From positions 1-64,000 of the forward strand of contig CAJUEW010000018.1 of the NCBI GenBank assembly GCA_910585465.1: 64,000 nt of DNA. The letters run 5' to 3'. A program made the position numbers and the translations under genes. Positions 17,579 to 26,355 of the stretch are shown here, one piece after another; the stretch's first letter is position 1, and the number at the start of each line of letters is the position of its first letter. Origin of the DNA: an uncultured Lachnospiraceae bacterium. Its GTDB lineage: Bacteria > Bacillota > Clostridia > Lachnospirales > Lachnospiraceae. The notes below the pieces were generated by a model. It did no database searches. It worked only from the letters and a program-made list of their open reading frames with translations, and was not told where the DNA came from.

Positions 17579-18367
17579 TCATCTTTCCGGCCGCTGCGCA
17601 ATGAATTTCACAACCTCTTTATAATTCATGTTTCCTCCGAACAGATCCAGCGCACTGCCGATTGTCACATTCAGACGATTTTGTCCCCGTTCCTTTAACA
17701 GACGCAGATCCTCAAAGCATCCCACGCCTCCTGCGTAGGTTATCGGAATACCTCTCCACGCTCCCAGCATCTCCACAAGCGGCTCTTCGATACCGCCGGC
17801 TCTGCCCTCCACATCCACCGCATGTATCAGAAACTCCGCGCAATGCTCTGCCAGCTCGTCCAGCACGGCGGGCGTCAGTATTACGTCTGTAAACCTCTGC
17901 CAGCGTTCTGTTACAATGTAGTAATCTCCTCCTCTTCTCCTGCAGCTTAAGTCTAAAACAAGATGCTCCTTTCCCGCCGCGCTCTCCATTTTCCGAAGAT
18001 TTTCCCAGCTCACCTGCCCGTCGCAAAACACATAAGAGGTTATTATCACATGGCTTGCCCCCGCATCCAGATAGTCTGCCGCGTTGTTCTCCCTGATTCC
18101 TCCACCCACCTGCAGACCTCCGGGATATTCTTTAAGGGCCAGAAAGGCCTGCTGCCTCGTCCTCTCATAATATTCGGAGCCTTCTTTATTAAGCAGGATG
18201 ATATGTCCTCCGCAGATCCCTTCTTTTTTATAAAACCCGGCATAAAAAGCCGCATCCTGCTCTGATACAAAATTTTCCTCCGCCTGATCGCCGGCGTCTT
18301 TTAATGTGCCTCCGACAATCTGCTTTACCTGTCCATTATGTATATCAATGCATGGCCGAAATTCCAT
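17579..18367 (-). CDS. hisA: ProFAR isomerase, eukaryote-type HisA
   Basis: A TIM-barrel isomerase acting in histidine synthesis on the phosphoribosyl-formimino intermediate. The 262-residue protein begins MEFRPCIDIHNGQVKQIVGG, which resembles the fungal HIS6 type more than classic bacterial HisA. The product-side phosphate loops appear as QVGGGIRE and YAGGVGCF. The ATG at 18365-18367 follows GATGGAGG; longer in-frame starts lack this. No other his gene is in the window, so it stands apart from a his operon. It ends 36 bases before hpf. Confidence 0.87.
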   Translation of the reverse strand: MEFRPCIDIHNGQVKQIVGGTLKDAGDQAEENFVSEQDAAFYAGFYKKEGICGGHIILLNKEGSEYYERTRQQAFLALKEYPGGLQVGGGIRENNAADYLDAGASHVIITSYVFCDGQVSWENLRKMESAAGKEHLVLDLSCRRRGGDYYIVTERWQRFTDVILTPAVLDELAEHCAEFLIHAVDVEGRAGGIEEPLVEMLGAWRGIPITYAGGVGCFEDLRLLKERGQNRLNVTIGSALDLFGGNMNYKEVVKFIAQRPER

Positions 18368-18390
18368 ATATCCTCCATCATGTGTATGAT

Positions 18391-18421
18391 TAAAAAAGGA
18401 GTGCCGCCATCGCTGCACTCC
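18391..18421 (-). terminator. Terminator after the lipoprotein gene
   Basis: Minus strand: the stem GGAGTGC with GCACTCC (18398-18421) is followed by TTTTTTA. It lies between the lipoprotein stop and the hisA start, so the two are probably separate units. Confidence 0.85.
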
Positions 18422-18428
18422 CATTTCA

Positions 18429-18860
18429 TTACGGCGCCTCGCTGCCATTACCGTTTTCATTGTTCACGGCATTCTCTTCATTCAGGGTGCCGTCCGCATT
18501 CCCATCCACGAGAGTGTCGCCATCTCCGGTAACGTCATTGACCAGATCGTCTACCACATCATTGGCATCATTTCCAATCTCTTCCAGAAGACCGTCTCCG
18601 TCTACATCCGTGTGGTCATAGACTCCGTCTCCATCTGTGTCAAACAGGATATCATCGACATTAACTCCATTGCCGTTCGTATCACCTGCTGTCGTATCAT
18701 CTGTGGTTGTGCCGTTTTCACCGGTTGTACCATTCTCGCCGGTTGTTCCGGTTCCGGCATTGTCTGTGTCGGTTTTGCTGTTTGAGTTGCCGCATGCAGT
18801 GACAAAAAGTAATGTCACCAGTAACAGCAGACATACACAATACTTCTTCAACTGTTTCAT
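18429..18860 (-). CDS. Acidic lipoprotein with calcium-loop repeats
   Basis: A 143-residue exported lipoprotein of unknown role. Residues 1-23 are a lipoprotein signal: a KKY start, a hydrophobic run and the lipobox VTAC with the lipidated cysteine at 23. A Thr/Gly/Asn-rich low-complexity linker follows. Next come Asp-rich loops DTDGDGVYDHTDVDGDG, which resemble thrombospondin type 3 or EF-hand calcium sites, then more Asp/Asn/Gly-rich sequence. No enzyme domain is visible. The ATG follows AAAAGGAGAG. Its low complexity means homology searches may mislead. Confidence 0.85.
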   Translation of the reverse strand: MKQLKKYCVCLLLLVTLLFVTACGNSNSKTDTDNAGTGTTGENGTTGENGTTTDDTTAGDTNGNGVNVDDILFDTDGDGVYDHTDVDGDGLLEEIGNDANDVVDDLVNDVTGDGDTLVDGNADGTLNEENAVNNENGNGSEAP

Positions 18861-18973
18861 AAATGTCTCTCCTTTTAATTAAAATAAAGATGTAAAACAG
18901 TGGTTGACCTGCTGGTACTAATATGGACTATTTTATAATTTTTATTCACTGTAAGCCGCATGAATCAAAAAAT

Positions 18974-19735
18974 TTAACAATTTTCAATTACATCACTCAT
19001 CTGGTAATATCCTGCCGGTTTTCCTGCAAGGAATTTTGCCGCCTGAACAGCTCCTTTTCCGAAAATCGCCCGGGAATACGCAGTATGGCTGAAGGTTATA
19101 ACCTCATCGGTTCCGGCAAAAATCACGTCGTGATCTCCTACAATGGTACCTCCGCGGACTGCCGAGATGCCGATCTCTTTCTTTTCCCTCTTCTTATGTT
19201 CCTGGCTGCGGTCAAATTTATAAAAATATTCCTGATCCAGAGCCTCATTAATGGAATCCGCCAAAGCAAGCGCCGTTCCGCTTGGAGCATCCAGCTTCCG
19301 GTTATGATGCTTCTCTACAATCTCAATATCAAAGCCTGCCGGAGCCAAAATCCTTGCGGCATCCTTAAGAAGCTTCAGCAGCATATTCACCCCAAGAGAC
19401 ATATTTGCGGATTTCAAAACAGCCACCCTTCTGCTGGCCTCCTCCACTGCCTGAAGCTGCTCCTCCGTCAGTCCGGTCGTACACAAAACCACCGGAATCT
19501 GACGCTCCACGCTGAATTTCAGGAGCTCATCCGCCGCTTTTGCAGAAGCAAAGTCAATCACCACATCTGCCTCTACATTACAATCCCACAGACTTTTAAA
19601 CACCGGATATCCGTTCTCCCGGATGTCCGTCAGATCAATGCCTGCCACAATTTCGATATCCTCATCTGTTTTTATCAGGTCAGTAACGACCTGCCCCATA
19701 TGGCCGTTGCAGCCATGCATAATTGCCCTGATCAT
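18974..19735 (-). CDS. dapB: 4-hydroxy-tetrahydrodipicolinate reductase
   Basis: Reduces the DapA product with NAD(P)H on the way to diaminopimelate and lysine. It has 253 residues. The nucleotide loop spans G8 to G14 (GCNGHMG), and the catalytic segment HHNRKLDAPSGTA is at 143-155. The start overlaps the dapA stop by one base (TAATG), so the pair is translationally coupled and shares the lysine riboswitch upstream of dapA. Confidence 0.96.
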   Translation of the reverse strand: MIRAIMHGCNGHMGQVVTDLIKTDEDIEIVAGIDLTDIRENGYPVFKSLWDCNVEADVVIDFASAKAADELLKFSVERQIPVVLCTTGLTEEQLQAVEEASRRVAVLKSANMSLGVNMLLKLLKDAARILAPAGFDIEIVEKHHNRKLDAPSGTALALADSINEALDQEYFYKFDRSQEHKKREKKEIGISAVRGGTIVGDHDVIFAGTDEVITFSHTAYSRAIFGKGAVQAAKFLAGKPAGYYQMSDVIENC

Positions 19736-20634
19736 TAGTTTTCTCCTTTTGCCTTTATACCAAACGCATCCATTACTTCCTTCAACTGCGCCTGATGCTC
19801 TTCCTCCATTGTGGATAAGGGCATTCTCAGCGGGCCGACCTCCCAGCCAAGCAGATTCATTGCCGCCTTTACCGGAATCGGATTCACTTCACAGAACAGC
19901 TTTTCTACCAGAGGAAGAGCCCGAAGCTGAAGCTCGCGGCTTCCTTCCACATCACCCTCCATAAATCTGGCAACAATATCATGTGTTTCCCTCGGGGCGA
20001 TATTGGATAATACAGATATCACGCCTTTTCCTCCAAGGGACAAAATCGGAACAATCTGATCGTCATTGCCGGAATAAATATCAAGCTCATCCCCTGCAAG
20101 CTGGGCAATCTTGGCCACCTGGGAAATATTTCCGCTGGCCTCCTTCACACCCACAATATTTTTCACATGATGGGCAAGATAGGCAAGCGTTTCCGGCGCG
20201 ATGTTTACGCCTGTGCGTCCCTGTATATTATATAGAATGACCGGAATTTTAACGGAATCCGCAATTCTGGTAAAATGTGCAATCAGCCCCTTTTGGGTCG
20301 CTTTATTGTAATATGGGCTCACAAGCAGAAGGGCGTCCGCTCCGTATTTTTCTGCCTCTTTGGACAAATATACTGCAGTATCCGTACAGTTCGACCCGGT
20401 ACCCGCAATCACCGGAATCCGTCCTGCCACCTTTTCAATTGCAAAGCGGATCACCTCCAGATGCTCCTCATGGGTCAGCGTGGATGCCTCGCCGGTTGTA
20501 CCGCAGATAATGATGCTGTCGGTACTGTTCGCAATCTGATATTCCAAGAGCTCCCCCAGCTTTGGATAATTTACTTCGCCTGTCTCTGTCATTGGAGTAA
20601 TAATGGCCACTCCCGCTCCTGTAAAAACTGACAT
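19735..20634 (-). CDS. dapA: 4-hydroxy-tetrahydrodipicolinate synthase
   Basis: Condenses pyruvate with aspartate semialdehyde, the first committed step to lysine and diaminopimelate. It has 299 residues. GTTGE is at 45-49, catalytic Tyr135 lies in YNIQGRTG, and the Schiff-base Lys164 lies in GVKEASG. Most relatives have YNVPGRTG, so Gln in place of Pro is a small variation near the active site. A lysine riboswitch and strong promoter precede it at 20765-20983. Confidence 0.96.
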   Translation of the reverse strand: MSVFTGAGVAIITPMTETGEVNYPKLGELLEYQIANSTDSIIICGTTGEASTLTHEEHLEVIRFAIEKVAGRIPVIAGTGSNCTDTAVYLSKEAEKYGADALLLVSPYYNKATQKGLIAHFTRIADSVKIPVILYNIQGRTGVNIAPETLAYLAHHVKNIVGVKEASGNISQVAKIAQLAGDELDIYSGNDDQIVPILSLGGKGVISVLSNIAPRETHDIVARFMEGDVEGSRELQLRALPLVEKLFCEVNPIPVKAAMNLLGWEVGPLRMPLSTMEEEHQAQLKEVMDAFGIKAKGEN

Positions 20635-20685
20635 AATCTTCCTCCTAGTAATATTTATTCCTTAATCTTTAGTTTACTTTATGAA

Positions 20686-20717
20686 TATAAGAAAGAGGCG
20701 TTCCAATTCACGCCTCT
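20686..20717 (-). terminator. Terminator of the lysine riboswitch expression platform
   Basis: Minus strand: a perfect 8-base-pair stem AGAGGCGT with ACGCCTCT (20694-20717) closes an 8-base loop and is followed by TTCTTATA. It lies between the lysine aptamer and dapA and should end transcripts when lysine is bound. Confidence 0.85.
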
Positions 20718-20764
20718 CCAGAATACGAATATATGAAATGGCCTTCTCTTCCAGGCCACACTAT

Positions 20765-20940
20765 CCGGATAGCGCCCCATCTGCGGTACAGATGACAGTC
20801 ACATAGCTGTTTGCCATATGCCCAAGAGCCGGCTCTGCAGGAAACCGGGCCTTTCGGCGTTCCTCCCTTTCGTCTGCCTTCCTCTGTGCCTGCACACATC
20901 TGTCAGCCTACTGATGATTCACGCAACCTCTATCTCTTTT
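20765..20940 (-). promoter_or_regulatory. Lysine riboswitch (L box) controlling dapA-dapB
   Basis: Minus strand: the aptamer blocks are AGATAGAGGTTGCG at the 5' side, GACGAAAGGGAGGAACGCCG, the GGCTCTTGGGCATATGGC arm, ACTGTCATCTG, and the closing TGGGGCGCTATC. The outer stem pairs GATAG with CTATC. The element fills most of the 350-base gap between dapA and the next gene. Known L boxes shut off lysine genes when lysine is high. Confidence 0.93.
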
Positions 20941-20954
20941 ATTCAGTTGTGTTC

Positions 20955-20983
20955 AATATAACATCTTCCTATTTCTTTGTCAA
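20955..20983 (-). promoter_or_regulatory. Promoter of the dapA-dapB leader
   Basis: Minus strand: -35 TTGACA at 20978-20983, a 17-base spacer, and -10 TATATT at 20955-20960. The transcript would start about 10 bases before the lysine aptamer. Confidence 0.88.
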
Positions 20984-20993
20984 CACAGGAACA

Positions 20994-21482
20994 TTATTCC
21001 TTCAGAGTCGAAACCTGATAGATACAGTCTGCCCATTCCATAACCTCCGGACATATCTTAACTCCGGTAAAAATCAATTCTGTATTATCGGAAGCTTCTT
21101 CCAAAAGTGCACTGATATCCTCCGGCGTGGCAATGCCGTATTCCATAACGCCTAAAATCTCATCCAGAATCAGCACATCACACTCACCGGTCGCAAGAAC
21201 CTTTTTGGCAAAGCAGAGAGCATTTTTCATATTCATAATCTCTTCTTCCCGCTCCTGAGGAGTCAATTCCAGGAAGCCTGATTCTCTGCGCTGAAAACGG
21301 AACACCTTAATCTCCGGCTCCAGTCTCTGCACAAAACTGATCTCCTCCGGCTGCCGTTCCTTTAAAAACTGCACTATAAAAACGGACTTTCCTCTGCTGG
21401 CTTCTTTAATTGCCTGCCCAATAGCTGCGGTCGTCTTTCCCCTCCCGCTTCCGCAATAGACCTGTAATCTTCCCTTACTCAT
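20994..21482 (-). CDS. Corrinoid adenosyltransferase-like P-loop ATPase (CobO/BtuR type)
   Basis: CobO/BtuR enzymes attach the adenosyl group from ATP to reduced corrinoids. The 162-residue product has P-loop GSGRGKTTAA at 11-20 and the family segment FIVQFLKERQPEE, then VLILDEILG as the Walker B strand. It starts at 21480-21482 after GAGGGTG. It is somewhat shorter than BtuR and no cobalamin genes are adjacent, so activity on corrinoids is likely but not certain. The SSB-like gene lies about 85 bases upstream. Confidence 0.82.
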   Translation of the reverse strand: MSKGRLQVYCGSGRGKTTAAIGQAIKEASRGKSVFIVQFLKERQPEEISFVQRLEPEIKVFRFQRRESGFLELTPQEREEEIMNMKNALCFAKKVLATGECDVLILDEILGVMEYGIATPEDISALLEEASDNTELIFTGVKICPEVMEWADCIYQVSTLKE

Positions 21483-21566
21483 AGCACCCTCACATTCCTG
21501 AACACGAAACAGAATAACATGTCTGTATTTGTTTATCTTACACCAGCCCAGGAATAAATGCAATAC

Positions 21567-22196
21567 TTAGTCCAGGTATTCCAGCTTGCTTACCGAGACC
21601 TCATAGGCAACCCGGCGCTCACTCTCCTCCTCATCCAGTTTCTTTACATATTCCCGGCTTTGAATTCTGCCCCATATTTGTGTATGTCCTCCCACTTCAA
21701 ATCCTGATGCAAAGCGGGCATTTCTTCCCCAGCAGATACATGGAATATAGTCCGATTTTCCGTAGGGCCGGTTCACTGCCAGCAAAATATCCGCAATTTC
21801 CCTGCCAAGAGGCGTCTTACGGTAGACAGGAGCTTTGCAGATATAGCCGTCCAGGAATATCTGGTTCGTTTTCGCGTTCTCTACTTCCTCATTAATAAAT
21901 TCCAGCTCCCGCACAAATACGGACAGCACCAGCCGGTTCTTTTTTTCCTCATGACGATTGTAGGAACGGAATTGTCCTGTGGCATGAATATAGTTTCCCC
22001 GGTAATCCCCGCTTACATCAATCAGTCTTTCGGAAATCATCAGCGGTATCACATCGCAGGAATCACTCAGCCTTTTTACCGACACATCCAACATGTAAAA
22101 TCCTTCCCCAAAGACCTCATGGCTGAAATAGAACTCGGACACGACTTCTCCCACAATGGATACCTGGTTGTTTTCAATAATCTTATCTGACATCAT
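21567..22196 (-). CDS. SSB-like protein with two OB-fold halves
   Basis: A 209-residue protein that appears to hold two OB folds like those of single-stranded DNA-binding protein: residues about 8-95 (VSIVGEVVSEF through FVREL) and about 108-209 (IFLDGYICKAPVYRKTPLGREIADILLAVNR). The second half closely resembles the SSB/PriB pattern, including PCICWGRNA. It lacks the acidic C-terminal tip of normal SSB, so it is probably not the main replication SSB. The ATG follows AAGGGAG. Confidence 0.78.
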   Translation of the reverse strand: MMSDKIIENNQVSIVGEVVSEFYFSHEVFGEGFYMLDVSVKRLSDSCDVIPLMISERLIDVSGDYRGNYIHATGQFRSYNRHEEKKNRLVLSVFVRELEFINEEVENAKTNQIFLDGYICKAPVYRKTPLGREIADILLAVNRPYGKSDYIPCICWGRNARFASGFEVGGHTQIWGRIQSREYVKKLDEEESERRVAYEVSVSKLEYLD

Positions 22197-22359
22197 CTAG
22201 TTCTCCCTTCTTTTTGACGAAGTGTCTCTTTTCGTATTTTGTCTATAAAATATATTCAGTGTCTCTTCCAAATATTCCATATTTTTTTCAAATTATTCAA
22301 TTTAAACAAAAATTCATAAAAAGGCAGTATAAATTTTTTTCAGAAGTATTCTAAAATGC

Positions 22360-22387
22360 TTGTTTTCCTGGCTGAATGTGGTACACT
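22360..22387 (+). promoter_or_regulatory. Probable typA promoter
   Basis: Plus strand: -35 TTGTTT at 22360-22365, a 16-base spacer, and -10 TACACT at 22382-22387, about 55 bases upstream of the typA ATG. It is a moderate match to consensus. Confidence 0.55.
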
Positions 22388-22442
22388 ATTAATTTTGTAA
22401 GAACAGTTGAATGAGATTAGCAAGCAGGAAGAGGTTTGACTT

Positions 22443-24269
22443 ATGAAACGTAACGATGTAAGAAACATAGCGATTATTGCCCATGTAGACCACGGCAAAA
22501 CGACGCTGGTGGATGAATTGCTCAAGCAGAGCGGTGTTTTCCGCGCCAATCAGGAGGTGGCCGAACGGGTCATGGATTCCAACGATATTGAAAGAGAACG
22601 CGGAATCACGATCCTTTCCAAAAACACGGCTGTTTTCTATAAAGATGTGAAAATCAATATTATTGATACTCCGGGCCATGCAGATTTCGGCGGAGAGGTA
22701 GAGCGGGTTCTCAAGATGGTAAATGGCGTTATTCTTGTAGTTGACGCCTTTGAAGGCTCTATGCCGCAGACCCGTTTTGTACTCCGAAAGGCTCTGGAGC
22801 TGAATCTTCCGGTTATTGTCTGCATCAATAAAATTGACCGCCCGGAGGCCCGTCCCAAGGAAGTCATTGACGAGGTGCTGGAGCTTCTGATAGATCTGGA
22901 CGCTTCCGACGAACAACTGGATTGTCCGTTTGTATTTGCTTCAGCCAAGAGCGGCTATGCTTCTCTGAATCCGGATACGCCGGGCAAGGATATGACTCCG
23001 TTATTCGATACCATTCTGGACTATATTCCGGCCCCGGAAGGAGACCCGGACGCACCTGTACAGATGCTTATCAGCACTATTGACTACAATGAATATGTGG
23101 GCCGGATCGGTGTGGGAAAGATTGACAACGGAAACGTAAATGTAAATCAGGATGTTGTGATCGTCAATCATCATGAGCCTGATAAAATTAAAAAAGTAAA
23201 AATCAGCAGACTTTATGAGTTTGACGGTCTGAATAAGGTTGATGTGACAACGGCCACAGTCGGCTCTATTGTTGCTGTCTCCGGCATTGCGGATCTGCAT
23301 ATCGGAGATACCATCTGTTCCGCGGAAACACCGAACGCAATTCCTTTTCAGAAGATTTCCGAACCGACCATCTCCATGCAGTTTAATGTAAACGACAGCC
23401 CGCTGGCCGGCACAGAGGGAAAATATATCACCTCCCGCCATCTGCGTGACCGTCTGTTCCGCGAGCTGAATACAGATGTAAGTCTCCGCGTAGAAGAAAC
23501 CGAGAACACGGACAGCTTTAAAGTATCCGGACGGGGGGAACTGCATCTGTCCGTCCTGATTGAAAATATGCGCAGGGAAGGCTACGAATTTTCCGTCAGC
23601 AAGGCGGAGGTTCTTTATCATTATGACGAGAAGGGAAAGAAGCTGGAGCCAATGGAGCTGGCTTACGTGGATGTGGACGACAATTATGCAGGAAGCGTTA
23701 TTCAAAAATTAGGAGAACGCAAAGGTGAGCTCCTGAACATGCACACAAACAGCAGCGGTTCCACCCGCCTGGAGTTCTCAATTCCGTCCCGGGGACTGAT
23801 CGGCTACCGGGGTGAGTTTATGACTGACACCAAGGGAACCGGAGTGCTGAATACAATTTTTAACGGCTATGAACCATATAAGGGAGATATCCAGTACCGC
23901 AGACAGGGCTCCCTGATTGCTTTTGAATCCGGAGAATCCATCACCTATGGCCTGTTTAATGCACAGGAGCGGGGTACCCTCTTTATTGGACCGGGAGAAA
24001 AGGTCTATTCTGGTATGGTGGTAGGACAAAACGGCAAGGCGGAGGATATCGAGCTGAATGTCTGCAAAACTAAAAAACTGACCAATACCCGTTCCTCCAG
24101 CGCAGACGAAGCGCTGAAGCTGACACCTCCAAAGGTTTTAAGCCTGGAGCAGTGCCTGGAATTTATTGATACGGACGAGCTTCTTGAAATCACACCGAAG
24201 AGCCTGCGTATCCGGAAAAAAATACTGGATCCAACGCTTAGAAAACGGGCGGCTATCCGGAAAAATTAG
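22443..24269 (+). CDS. typA: Ribosome-associated GTPase TypA/BipA
   Basis: A translational GTPase of the EF-G family involved in ribosome assembly and stress adaptation. It has 608 residues. G1 AHVDHGKT is at 13-20, followed by RGITI, DTPGHADFGGEVER and the NKID motif. The TypA-specific C-terminal domain is intact. The ATG follows GGAAGAGG. It is a single plus-strand gene with a bidirectional terminator after it. Confidence 0.96.
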   Translation: MKRNDVRNIAIIAHVDHGKTTLVDELLKQSGVFRANQEVAERVMDSNDIERERGITILSKNTAVFYKDVKINIIDTPGHADFGGEVERVLKMVNGVILVVDAFEGSMPQTRFVLRKALELNLPVIVCINKIDRPEARPKEVIDEVLELLIDLDASDEQLDCPFVFASAKSGYASLNPDTPGKDMTPLFDTILDYIPAPEGDPDAPVQMLISTIDYNEYVGRIGVGKIDNGNVNVNQDVVIVNHHEPDKIKKVKISRLYEFDGLNKVDVTTATVGSIVAVSGIADLHIGDTICSAETPNAIPFQKISEPTISMQFNVNDSPLAGTEGKYITSRHLRDRLFRELNTDVSLRVEETENTDSFKVSGRGELHLSVLIENMRREGYEFSVSKAEVLYHYDEKGKKLEPMELAYVDVDDNYAGSVIQKLGERKGELLNMHTNSSGSTRLEFSIPSRGLIGYRGEFMTDTKGTGVLNTIFNGYEPYKGDIQYRRQGSLIAFESGESITYGLFNAQERGTLFIGPGEKVYSGMVVGQNGKAEDIELNVCKTKKLTNTRSSSADEALKLTPPKVLSLEQCLEFIDTDELLEITPKSLRIRKKILDPTLRKRAAIRKN

Positions 24270-24334
24270 CATCTCCGGATTCAAATATTAAAACATCAGC
24301 TAGGGACTCAGCGAAAAAATAACGATAAAATAAT

Positions 24335-24380
24335 AAAAAGGGAACACCATTCTGTAAGCGGAATGGTATTCCCTGATTTT
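24335..24380. terminator. Bidirectional terminator between typA and glk
   Basis: The 13-base arms GGGAACACCATTC (24340-24352) and GAATGGTATTCCC (24361-24373) pair with one mismatch around an 8-base loop. TGATTTTTATT follows on the plus strand and TTTTTATTATTTT on the minus strand, serving the two convergent genes. Confidence 0.9.
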
Positions 24381-24393
24381 TATTCTGTTTCTT

Positions 24394-25332
24394 TTACTCC
24401 TCAATCACCAGCTTTGCAGACCCGAAAATTCCCGCGTCATTTCCCAGTGTGGCCAGTACAAATTCCGCATCCCTGCATCCCTTAAAGGTATATTTTACAT
24501 AGTATTTCTTTATGTAATCCAGGATAATTACACCTGCCTTAGATACGCCGCCGCCGATCACAAACACCTCCGGATCAACCGTGCTTGCAACATTTGCAAG
24601 GGCCAGGCCCAGGTATTTTCCGAACCGCTCCGCCACCTCTGCCGCAAAGGCGTCGCCTGCTTTCACCGCATCCCAAATGTCTTTGGAGGTCATAGTATCC
24701 GGCTGAAGAATGGTCTGTATCTCTTTTCCCTCCATCATCCATTTTGCAAGGCGGACTGTTCCATTGGCCGACGCCACCTGCTCAAGGCATCCCTGATTGC
24801 CGCAACCGCAGCTCCATGGAATATTGTCGTCCACATGAATATGCCCGATTTCTCCCCCTGCGCCGTTTGTTCCGGCTATGATCCTGCCTTCAATAATAAT
24901 ACCGCCGCCCACACCGGTTCCAAGCGTTACCATTACGCCGCTCTTATGTCCTGCGGCAGCGCCCTTCCACATTTCTCCCAGTGCTGCCACATTCGCATCG
25001 TTGCCCCCTCTGCAGGTCAGTCCGGTCAGCTCCTGCAGCTCCTTTGTCACTTCCTTATAGCCCCATCCAAGGTTTGCGGTATGGGGAACAGTCCCCTCCG
25101 CATTGATCGGTCCCGGAACTCCGATTCCGATTCCGGATACCTCTTTTTTGTCAATTCCTTTTTCTTCCAGCTTCGCAAGAACAGAAGCCGCAATATCCGG
25201 CAGAATCGCTTTTCCACCGTTCTCTGTCCTGGTCGGAATTTCCCATTTATCCAGAACCTGTCCGTCAATCCTGAAAAGTCCCATCTTCACGGTTGTCCCG
25301 CCCACATCAATTCCAAAGCAATAGTTTCCCAT
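24394..25332 (-). CDS. glk: ROK-family glucokinase
   Basis: Phosphorylates glucose with ATP at the entry to glycolysis. The 312-residue product has the phosphate loop DVGGTT at 9-14, the substrate-binding GGEIGHIHVD, and the ROK zinc motif CGCGNQGCLEQ. The ATG at 25330-25332 is preferred because it gives the normal N-terminus; the upstream extension overlaps hprK. It follows hprK by 19 bases. The pairing with HPr kinase ties it to control of sugar use. Another hexose substrate cannot be excluded. Confidence 0.92.
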   Translation of the reverse strand: MGNYCFGIDVGGTTVKMGLFRIDGQVLDKWEIPTRTENGGKAILPDIAASVLAKLEEKGIDKKEVSGIGIGVPGPINAEGTVPHTANLGWGYKEVTKELQELTGLTCRGGNDANVAALGEMWKGAAAGHKSGVMVTLGTGVGGGIIIEGRIIAGTNGAGGEIGHIHVDDNIPWSCGCGNQGCLEQVASANGTVRLAKWMMEGKEIQTILQPDTMTSKDIWDAVKAGDAFAAEVAERFGKYLGLALANVASTVDPEVFVIGGGVSKAGVIILDYIKKYYVKYTFKGCRDAEFVLATLGNDAGIFGSAKLVIEE

Positions 25333-25351
25333 CTTCAGACCTCCCCTGCTT

Positions 25352-26281
25352 TTAATGCTTATTCCTGTTAATACTGTCCTGAACCCGCCGGTACAGCTCC
25401 TGCGCCGCATTATAGCCCATTTTCTTCTGTCTGTGGTTGACTGCCGCAGACTCTACAATGATCGCCAGATTCCTTCCCGGACGAATCGGAATGGAATGAC
25501 AGATGATTTTGTTGCCGAGAAACTCTGTATATTCCTCGTTCAATCCAAGACGATCATACTCCTTATCCTTGTCCCATTCCTCCAGCTTAATAACCATATC
25601 AATGCTTTGGGTTTCCTTTACACTTTCCACTCCATACAAGGTTTTCACATCAATAATGCCGATACCGCGAAGCTCGATAAAATGTCTTGTGATTTCCGGT
25701 GAGGTTCCCACCAGTGTATCATCGCTGACCTTGTGAATCTCAACCACATCATCCGTAATCAGACGATGTCCGCGCTTCAGAAGCTCAAGCGCAGCCTCGC
25801 TCTTTCCAATGCCGCTTTCCCCCATGATCAGCACGCCTTCGCCGTATACATCCACCAATACGCCGTGAATAGAAATACAGGGTGCCAGCTCCACGTTCAG
25901 CCAGCGGATGACCTCCGCCATCAGAGGCGAGGTTTGACGTTCACTGTAAAGCAGCGGCTTCTGATATTTTTTTGCCATCTCTATCATCTCTTCATCCGGC
26001 TCCGTCCTTGATGCATAGATGATACACGGAATATTGCTGGACATAAACCTTTCATAATTTTTCAGTTTTTCCTCCTGAGCAAGACTTTTAAGATAGGTGT
26101 GTTCTACATAACCGATAATCTGCACCCGTTCACAGGCGAAATGTTCAAAATATCCTGCCAGCTGAAGGGCCGGGCGGTTAATATCAGGACTGTTAATCTC
26201 AATTCCGTCCGTTTCAACCTCCGGAACCAGATTCTTTAAGCCCAGTTTTTCAATCATTTTATTCAATGATACTGTCTGCAT
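25352..26281 (-). CDS. hprK: HPr kinase/phosphorylase
   Basis: HprK phosphorylates and dephosphorylates Ser46 of HPr, the switch for carbon catabolite repression in Firmicutes. It has 309 residues. The Walker A GESGIGKS is at 154-161 and the catalytic aspartates are in ITDDVV at 175-180. The family signature IIPI-like stretch appears near the C-terminus as CHSIPIRPGRN. The ATG follows AAGGAGAACATACCT. It sits between uvrC and glk. Confidence 0.96.
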   Translation of the reverse strand: MQTVSLNKMIEKLGLKNLVPEVETDGIEINSPDINRPALQLAGYFEHFACERVQIIGYVEHTYLKSLAQEEKLKNYERFMSSNIPCIIYASRTEPDEEMIEMAKKYQKPLLYSERQTSPLMAEVIRWLNVELAPCISIHGVLVDVYGEGVLIMGESGIGKSEAALELLKRGHRLITDDVVEIHKVSDDTLVGTSPEITRHFIELRGIGIIDVKTLYGVESVKETQSIDMVIKLEEWDKDKEYDRLGLNEEYTEFLGNKIICHSIPIRPGRNLAIIVESAAVNHRQKKMGYNAAQELYRRVQDSINRNKH

Positions 26282-26355
26282 AGGTATGTTCTCCTTCTCC
26301 GTTTTACCCCGCCGGAATATCCATCCGGCTCATGACTACTTCTAGTGTAGCATTT

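Noticed and set aside
18904..18939. TTGACC and TATAAT on the plus strand between dapB and the lipoprotein gene
   Set aside because: The spacing is 24 bases, too long for a promoter, and no plus-strand gene follows.
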